DNA from: Symbiodinium natans
Lineage: Eukaryota > Sar > Dinophyceae > Suessiales > Symbiodiniaceae
Assembly: GCA_905221605.1 (NCBI GenBank)
Contig: CAJNDS010001317.1
Location: 1 to 23,385, forward strand
Reading direction: 5' to 3'
DNA length: 23,385 bases
In this document: positions 14,101 through 23,000 of the stretch, in pieces
Numbering within the stretch: position 1 is the stretch's first letter
Layout of the letters: each line of letters begins with the position of its first letter
The notes under the pieces: model-generated
Seen by the model: only the letters and a program-made list of their open reading frames with translations
Database searches by the model: none
What the model was told of the DNA's origin: nothing
Position numbers and translations under genes: made by a program

Positions 14101-17100
14101 TTATATGAGACCCAAGGCAAGGGGCTATTGAAAAGATCATTCTTATGAATGAAGCTTTTTTGGGATACCATAACATGCGTGGGTACCCTGTTCGAGGCTG
14201 CAGTATACCCCCACAGAGACCCACAAAGGGGCCATCATAACTGGGAGAAGGGAAACGAAGAGATGTTCCAAGCAGAACATTCTGGGTGGGATTTGAGACA
14301 GGCCTGTGTGCGTTCGAGGGTCTTTCGGGAGCCCTATAGGGCTTGTAAACCCTAAACCCGAATGTAGAAACCACAGCAAAGGCATTCAAAGTTCAGGTAG
14401 GCAGACGGGATGCGCTTCCGTGCAGCTCTGTGAAGCAGAGGTTGCGGCGGCCAGGTTAGCAAGGAGCACCTGCAGGCACAACTCGGACTCAAGGCATGCT
14501 TGAAGGTTCGTGGGTAGTTATAGGCAGGGTTACAAGTACCCTCAATCAGGATATAGCAAGCTGTTTGTATCGTTGCCCTACTTATCACCCTACTTAGAAC
14601 TACCCACGAACCTCTAATGAGTCTTCAGGAGTTGAGGGTTTTGTTTAGGAGGGTTTTTGAGTTTCTTTGTTCTCACAGAGGCCAATAGCATACAGCACTG
14701 CAGGAGTTAGCTCTGTTGGTGCATAAGTCAGTACTGTTCCATGCTTCGACCGCCTGTGATATATCGAGCTCCGAAATCCTGCTGCCCAAGTTGGGCGGCA
14801 TTTGTTGGGACACACTGGAGCCTGATGGGTGCTGACTTGGAGGTTAGAGAGTGCAGCGAAGCCTGCCTCAACATGGATGTTCTACTAACAGTCCTAAATG
14901 GGAGTATAGTACCCCCTAGTATAATCCCTATTAAGGGTTGTGATTGTCAGTCCATACATCCAACATTCCTCGGCAGGACATTGAAAGCTCACTGATGTCC
15001 ATGCAGCGGACACTTCCCCTGAACAGCTTGTGGCCCAGATCAGAGAGCATAGAGCAGGCAACCACTCAGTGACCTGTTTGTAAGGAAGTGGTCAGGTAAT
15101 GTTGGGTCGTACACTGTGTTGAGCAAAGTCAGTCTGATTTGGTTGTAAGCTAGTCATGAGATGTCATGAGGAGCTTAGCATACACAGATCCAAGACGTGA
15201 AGTTACACGCAACTTACCGTCTTCAGCCGGCGGCAGGGGGATCGCTGATGTTTACTCCCAGAGCGCCACTCAAACCGGACGCGAACACTCGTGTGCCGTC
15301 GCCATTGCACGAAAGTCTACATACCGACCAGAGAAAGGCACTTGCATGTTATGTTGGCAGGAGCCCCACGGGGCTGAGTATCTTACCTGCGCCGCGGTTG
15401 ATCGAGTGCTGGTGCCCTGACCGAAGACCAAAGAAGGTACGAGGTCGCAATTACCTACAAGTAAGTCTATGGACTCCATGCGCAGCTTGCCACACGAAGA
15501 CATGCCAGTTGGACCTCTCCGCTGTCCGCCAAGCGGCTTTTTCTTAACCCTGCCATGCCAAGTCCTTGTCTGCTCATGAGGACGCCCGAGGTCCTGCTAC
15601 CGTTGCGTGCATGCCTACATACGTCTCGACAGCAAGTGCATGGCCACTGAGTCCATGCTCTGCGTCAGCCCCCATCCCCAACAGATCTTTGAGATTGCGC
15701 ATGCTCGCACCACTTTTTCTTACCTCTCAGTGCCCAGGACTGTGGTATGTATTGACAATGTATTGGCAAGGCTCCGAGTGCGGTCAGACCACTTAGGCTC
15801 CGCATCGTACTGAGCGCAGTCTTCGGACAAAGTTGTATGACTGGTGCATGCTGTTGCGACTTGTGCCATTCACGTGGCCTGTGCCCATCCATCATCCTTC
15901 TCTTCTGATATGTGCGCACCTGCGCGCTAGTGAGTTTGAGGGGTCTTGCCCCCCCCCCTCGCTTACTCACCGAGGCCTGCCCAGGTCAACCCAAAAAATG
16001 AGTGCATCCTCTTTGTGTGTTAGTGCACCTCGATTCGGCTGTGATATGAATCAGCACTTGCTGTGGCCCCCCTGGTTGCTGAATGTGGCTTGTGTTTTGA
16101 TAGTTGCCCAAAGGATTTTGCTTTGATCTTATACCAAAGCTTTGTGCCTAGGCTGTGATTAACAGCTTAACGCTGCGTCACGATGTTGCGATGCTCGCGC
16201 GGTGAGGAAACTTCTTGATGTGGCATGTCGCGTGCCATCCAGGTTTTAGGACCTCCAGCTTGTGTTTGAGTTGGGCATTGCTCTGCATCTTCTCGGACAC
16301 CTACTCCCCTAACTGCACAAGCCCTACTGCTATACTCTATACTCGGCCCTAGACTCTAGCAACCTTTTGCGCTAAGCGCCGGCATCGACAAAAACAGCCG
16401 CGATGTCTGTCGCATCCAAGCCCGAAGCAACCCCTCGTAAGCTTCTTCTGCCCCACACCTGTCAGGCCCAAACCTTTAAAGCCGCAAGCCACGCCGACCC
16501 TGTCACTTTCCAGACAAGGTCACGGCCGCTTTGACCGTAAGTCGCTGCGCCATCTTGCCTACAGGTTCGCCAGGGTTTGGGGTTTAGGGTTTAGGGTTTA
16601 TGGTTTAGGGTTTAGGGTTTTAGGGTGTAGGGTTTAGGGTTTGGTTCAATGTTGGGGGGGCTTTTACAGTTGGTTGGGGGACAAGGAGTGCTGCGATTTC
16701 GGTTGATGTGGTTGAGAACTCAAGAGACAAGAGCTTGCGCAGCAATCCCGCATGGGTTTAGCTCTGAGAGCTGTCTGAACCTCTGCATGGGGTTGCTCAG
16801 AGCAACCAGTGGGGGCGCCCGGTGGAACTTGACTTGAGATGATTCTCAACTGCACATACCATGGCTCTTCAATCTCTGCAATAAAGCTGTGCACGGGCGG
16901 AACCGGAAAAGACGGCAAGCATCCAGAAGTGAACGAATACGGGGGTTGACGAAAATAGGGGACGCCAAAATGGACCCCCAAATAGTAGGATCCCCTTGTA
17001 AGAAGGAGGACTCTGAACAGGTACCCCTACTATGGTACACCCCCATATGGAGCTACGCTGTTGGGTCTTTGAATGGACGCAGTGTGTCTTTAGCGGCAGC

Positions 17101-20054
17101 GTCCGACAAGAGTTCACCGAGCTTGTTGCTTGCGGAATGTGCTTGGCATCAGTTATGCAGCTATGTATAGCAGATCGAGCAAGCACAGGTACTTCACACA
17201 GAGATACTCGATAGTCGTCCGACACTCAGGGTGCAGCATTCAAGCTTGTTGTGTGTGTGGGGTTCCTTGCCAGTCCGGAGATTGTTCTCCTAAACCGTAA
17301 ACCCTAAACCCTAAACCCTAAACCCTAAACCCTAAACCCGATATGTTTGCCACATTCTAGTAGATCCCAGAGATGAGGGTCAAAACCTGCCCAGATAACG
17401 CGACTCATGACTCCCAGACAGTGCTGTAGTTTTAGGGTTTAGGGTTTAGGGTTTAGGGTTTAGGGTTTAGGGTTTAGGGTTTAGGTAGTGTGCAGTTTTG
17501 TTGGGTGTGCCCCGGAATGTCTACCGCATAATGTAGGACAAAGCACCTAAACCCACTGCTCGTGACAATCCCAGTCCCTTGAATGTCTTTGACTTTCATC
17601 ATGTTGAATGGATAGAATTCAGCGATCTGTGCGACATACCAGCATGTCCCGCATCCAGTTTCAGTGCGGGTTCCTTCGCACTGTGCGACGCACACCAGAA
17701 GTAGCAGGCTGAAGTACATTGAAGTAGGTCCATTGTGGTGACGCAAATTCCATGCTGTGCCGGATCTATAAACCGTACCCGAAACCCTAAAACCCTAAAC
17801 CCTAAATCCCTAAACCCTGAAACCACCCTGAGCCCGGAACCCTAAACCCCAGACCCTAAGCCCTAAACCCTGAACCCTAAACCCTAAACCCCAAACCCTA
17901 AACCCTAACCCCTAAACCCTAAACCAACCTTCTAAGCCACAAGCCATCCACAGCCCCCGGAGCCGCCGAAGAGGTCCGCGGTTTCGAGCCCTCCCTGCCC
18001 ACCTCGGACGACCGCCGCAGCTGGGGACCGCGCTTTGCGTGCGGGCTGGGCGGGAGTGGGGGCGGAAAGGCGGGGGGGGGAGAGGAAGGAAGGAAGGTCG
18101 TGATATAATAATATGATCTAAAATCATAATATAATATAATATAATATAATATAATATTAATAATAGAATATTATACTATGCTATTGACATGTTATGTGAT
18201 GTGATGTAACATTATAATATGTTTTACAATGTTGTTAAATCGTGGTGTTGATAGATTGCAATGTAGTGCTAGTAGATTCTTATGCTGTCATATCGCTGTA
18301 TTGTGAGATCATGGTATTGTTGTAGTGTTATATACACATATAGAGTCAGCTTGTTCTATCGTTTATGCTATTCCTGTACAATGGTACAGGTTCTATTGAT
18401 GTATTTGTCTGCTCTTCGATTCTGACTATTACTATGCATTATTGGCTACACACAAAAAAGCTTCGTGCATTTTTGTGTACCGTTTTATTTTATGTTGTGG
18501 AAATGTTTCGTGTGATACAATTACATCGGAAAGTCTCGGCTATGATCAGCTTGTGCTTGTCTCATAAAACCCTAAACCCTGAAATCTTTCAAGTCGCAAC
18601 TCCATCCCTCCCTTCCTTGGTAGCCCAGTGGTACCCTTTTCCTTTTTCTGTTCTAGTTCCCTTGTAAAGCAAACCAACCAACAAAAAAAAAGGTGCCCTT
18701 ATTATAATAGCCCCTTACACCCGGAATGCCTTGGATCCCTGAGCCGCCAACTGCAAGAACGCACAAGAGGTAGGGTTTCGGGTTTAGGGTTTAGGGTTTA
18801 GGGTTTAGGGTTTAGGGTTTAGGGTTTAGGGTTTAGGGTTTAGGGTTTAGGGTTTAGGGTTTAGGGTTTAGGCTTGCATGTTACGTAGCATCCGAAAGCG
18901 TTCTGTGGCCTGACTCCGATAGCCTTCACCCCGAAACCTCAAACCCTAAGCCCGAAATCCGAAAAACCTGCACCCCGCGACGTTCAACCCCGACATCCTC
19001 TAAAGCCCTTTGAACCCCTGCCCTCTAACAATCCTAAAAACCCCTCCCTGCACCATAAACATCATAAACACTAAACACTATAGACCCTAAACACTAAACC
19101 CTAATTCGCCTAATTCCTAATCCTTAAACCCTAGACCCTAAACCCTAAACCCTCAACCCTCAACCCTAAACCTTTGCCGGCAGGAAACGCTGCCATCTTG
19201 GCACAGAGGCTCCCCGGCCTGGTGGAGTCGGTGCTGGAGTCGAGGTACAGCGCAGGGCTTTTTGGGATCTGAGGGGTTTAGGGTTTAGGGTTTAGGGTTT
19301 AGGGTTTAGGGTTTAGGGGCTTAGGGTTTAGGGGATTAGGTTTTAGGGCTTCGGGGGTTTGAAAAGAAGGGTTTAGGGGCTTTGTAGGGGGTTTTCGGGT
19401 TCCAAGCTTTAAGGGTTAAGGCTTGCGGCATTCAGGGACCACATTGGGGTTTACCAGTAGGTCGGTTGCTGTACAGAGCGGAGATAGACCAGAAGACATC
19501 TGGCTATTTGTTTTGGGTTTGACCACTGTATTCATATGATATTCCTTCTAGCCTAGGGTGCCGGAAAGGGACCCCCGTGTCCAAGACACGAGGTTTTCCC
19601 TTCGGTGTTGCCCACAGACCCTGCTACTACGTCAGCTTCTTCAAGTATCACAAAAAGCTGAGCCGCACACCATACACTAGAAGAGCCGAGCTCTGTTGAG
19701 AAGCAACGTTGTCGTCAGACACTCACATGCTCAGTCATCAATTTGCGCAGCGGCGATGTCTGGCCATTGTTCTTTTCCACGTCAGACAGACCTTCATGGT
19801 TTTTTTCCATGGGAACTGTGCAAAAAATGACTCTTCAAAGTCACCACCCCCTTATCCCTCGAAATTTGGGAGGGGGGTGGTGAGGCTCGGCACTACTTCA
19901 GGCGGTCGGCTTGGCGACAACATTAATGGTACTTGGGGGTGGGGGAAAAGCCTGAAATTTGAACATTTAGGGCAGAAGCTTTTAGCTGGCTAGCTTAAAC
20001 GGACAGAGAAAGAGAGGAAACAGCAAAAGAAAAAGGGAAAGACAGAGTCAGAGC

Positions 20055-20086
<32 letters not shown>

Positions 20087-23000
20087 AAGTCAGAGAAGAC
20101 AAAGCCTGCTTTCGGGAAGCATTTTGGCTGGCTAGCTTCAAGCGAAAGAGAGAGAGAGAGAGGGAGAGAGCGAGAGAGAGAGAGAGGGAGAGAGAGAGAG
20201 AGAGCAGGGCTTTGGGCGCCCTCTCAACACGAGATGGAAGCCCATACAAACTGACCCGAGACAGCACGCGCCCCTGGGGGCGGCCTCCCTTCGGGGGGGT
20301 AATGCTTGGGGGAGAGAGAGAGAGAGAGAGAGAGAGCAGGGCTTTGGGAAGCGTGTAACGTGGATACCTTTGGAACAACGACAGCAGTCATGATTTGAAA
20401 ATCCATGGTTCGACCTACCCACCCGCCCTCTACACCCGGCCGAAGTTTCCGGAACCTGTCCCCACGCCCAAGTTCCAAAGCCGCATGGGCAAAAACCCAA
20501 ACAAAATCCATGTAGGCAACAAGGGGGGGGGGGGGTCCGGGGGGTTGGTGATTCTTCAAGTTGTACAAGCCTGCAGGTATTTTTTGTTTTTTTCTGAAAA
20601 GGCTGCTGTAGGAACCCTTGCCATGAGGGTCAGTCCCTGAGCTGACAGTATAAACCCAGAGCCCTAAAACCCTGAGCCCTAAAACCCTGTTACCCTATAT
20701 GCACCCCTCCCCCCCCCCGGCTCCCATCGCTCAAGTCGGAGGCACGCAGAGGAGCGTGGCTTCGATTTGCAGGATGCCGCCTTTGTGGTGGCGGCGGTGG
20801 AGCGACTGATCTTCGAAGAGGACGGATTAGGGTTTCGGGAATAGGGTTTAGGGTTTAGGGGCTTAGGGGCTTAGGGGGCTTAGGGGTTTAGGGTTTCAAG
20901 GGCTGTTTAGAGTTTGTGACGTGTGCTGGGGTTTCGAATTCTGGGAATGAAGACGTCGGCGATGAGCTTCCTAGCAGAGAGAGAGCGCCCGCGTTTTCTG
21001 TAACAACCAGTAGCATCTTCTGTCTCCCACTCAGGCTGAAGGCACACTTCTACATATCCGCTGCTTCTGGCAGAGGTTCGAGTCGACGTCGTACGTATCC
21101 GCCGGTCAGGAGAGCCATTTGCTTGCCAAGGCCTACGAGGCAGCTGTGCTTGTGACGTGCGTTCGACATCTTTCGAGCTTCGCGTGTGTGGAGCTTTTCT
21201 TTTCAAGCTGTAGCATAGACCACTAGGACCCGGAGAGTAGGCCCTCATTCCTTTCTTGTTGGGGCTTGGGTTCCCTTCCGCCCCTTTAACCCAAAAAGGT
21301 CACCCTTTTATTCCTGGGTTACTCTTGGGTCTAGACCAGCCATGGGCATCGCAAGTGGGGGTGAGTGCTCGGCAGCTAGTAAGCCTTGGGAATGGCTGGG
21401 CCTTTAGTTTCTGACGCGACCTGTTCATGATCATTCTTAGAATTCTTGTGCAGATAAAGACACAGCATTCGCTGCTATGTCTCGCATCCGTGGAGACGTC
21501 TGTCGTCATTCCGCTCCCTTTCAGCCAGCTGTAGGAGGTTCACAAGGCCCGCTGAAGCAGGAGGCCTTAAGCCACCATCCCCCCGCGCCCCCTCTAAAGC
21601 TCCAAGGAAGAAGGGCCCAGAGCCATGAAACTCGAAATGCTGAAAGAATGTCATTCTTCGAGCCGCAAAACCCCAAAAAAGCGAAACCCGAAGCCCGAGG
21701 CCCACGGCCAGATCCCTGAGCATTCCCTGGACGAGAGGGAAATGCAGCAGGCCGGAGATCCAGAGGTTTTGGTTTTTTGCGGAACCCTGCGTGGCCAAGC
21801 AGGGGTTGATGGAGTGGTAGCATCAGAGTGTGCGCTGTTGGTACCTGCCCCAGGAAGCCCCAATACCCTTAGCGAAGAGAGCCGGAACCGGAAAGGGATG
21901 GCAAAACCAATCTTAGCACCGTTGGCAAGCTTGAGTCTCCGTCGCTTTGCGAGTTCGCATCGTCCTGGGTCGCAGTGGACTCGTTGCCTCACAGCCATCG
22001 TCCACTCCCGACCGCAGCGTACCGGCCAGGTGGTGGAGGACTACCTGGTTCGTTGGCTCATGGGAGATGACGAAGAAGGTCTAACCCTAAACCCTAAACC
22101 CGAAAAGCACTCTTTTTTGCCCTGATCTCCGACACGCTTGGTAGAGATGGCTGTTTCCCAAAAAAAGAGGTACCCCTTTTCATCCCCTAGATGGAATAGA
22201 ATCCCATTGAAAGGGACCCCCAAAAAAGGGCACCCCTAGAGTCAGAACCCCCCTCCCCCCCCCCCCCCAAATGGTACTTTCTAGCATACCTGTCAAACGG
22301 AGCATGCACGGATGTCGGGTTTAGGGTTTAGGGTTTAGGGTTTAGGGTCTTGCATGCGGCTCATGACATGGAGCCGGCTTCTCCCGGTGCAGGTGTGAAG
22401 CTGCTCCTGGACAATCGCACCCTGCTGGACCGACCTCCTTCCCGTTCATAGGCTGTAGGGTTTGGATTTAGGGTTTAGGGTTTAATTAGGGTTTAGGGTT
22501 TAGGGTTTAGGGTTTAGGGTTTAGGGTTTAGGGTTTAGGGTTGATGCTTGGGGTTTGGGGTTTAGGGTCTAGGGTTTAGGGTTTAGGCTTGGGGTTTAGG
22601 GTTTAGGGTTAGAAGAGGCGGATTAAAGGACTCGGGGTTTACAAGAAGAACGCTTGCAGGGACATCGTTGTTGGTGCTGGCCATTTGGGGAAGGGACTGA
22701 TCAGGTACCACGAATCGCAAAGGCCACTGCTTTGTCCGCGAAGATGCTGCTTGCGGGTGGCATGGCGGCTTGATTCATGTACTTCTACTTCGTTTGTAGT
22801 GCAGAACTTCCCTAAACCCTAAACCCTAAACCCTAAACCCTAAACCCTAAACCCTAAACCCTAAACCCTAAACCTAAACCTAAACCCGGTGACTGCCATA
22901 GACATCTCGGGATTAAGGCATCGAAATGTTATGCCAATTCACTTGGAAGGAGCAGCTCATCGCGACACACCTATCCCAGCTGCATCATTAAACCCTTTGA

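Noticed and set aside
16514-16536. 23-nt exon reading HKVTAALT between ATG 16403 and the donor GTAAGT
   Set aside because: Good borders, but it ends in phase 0, which fits gene B exon 4 only with the internal acceptor at 17972; left as an unresolved alternative.
18365-18667. 100-codon frame in the AT-rich island
   Set aside because: No recognisable domain; runs through a CCCTAAA remnant at its end.
20117-20145. Relic of the dinoflagellate spliced leader (CATTTTGGCT...TCAAG)
   Set aside because: Only short pieces agree and the sequence is part of a local duplication with the 19980 copy.
20016-20500. Reverse frames rich in Ser/Leu near 20.0-20.5 kb
   Set aside because: They translate (GA)n runs read as (TC)n.
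5175-22887. Chromosome end or telomere
   Set aside because: The heptamer arrays are short, in both orientations, and interspersed with exons throughout the window, so they are internal.
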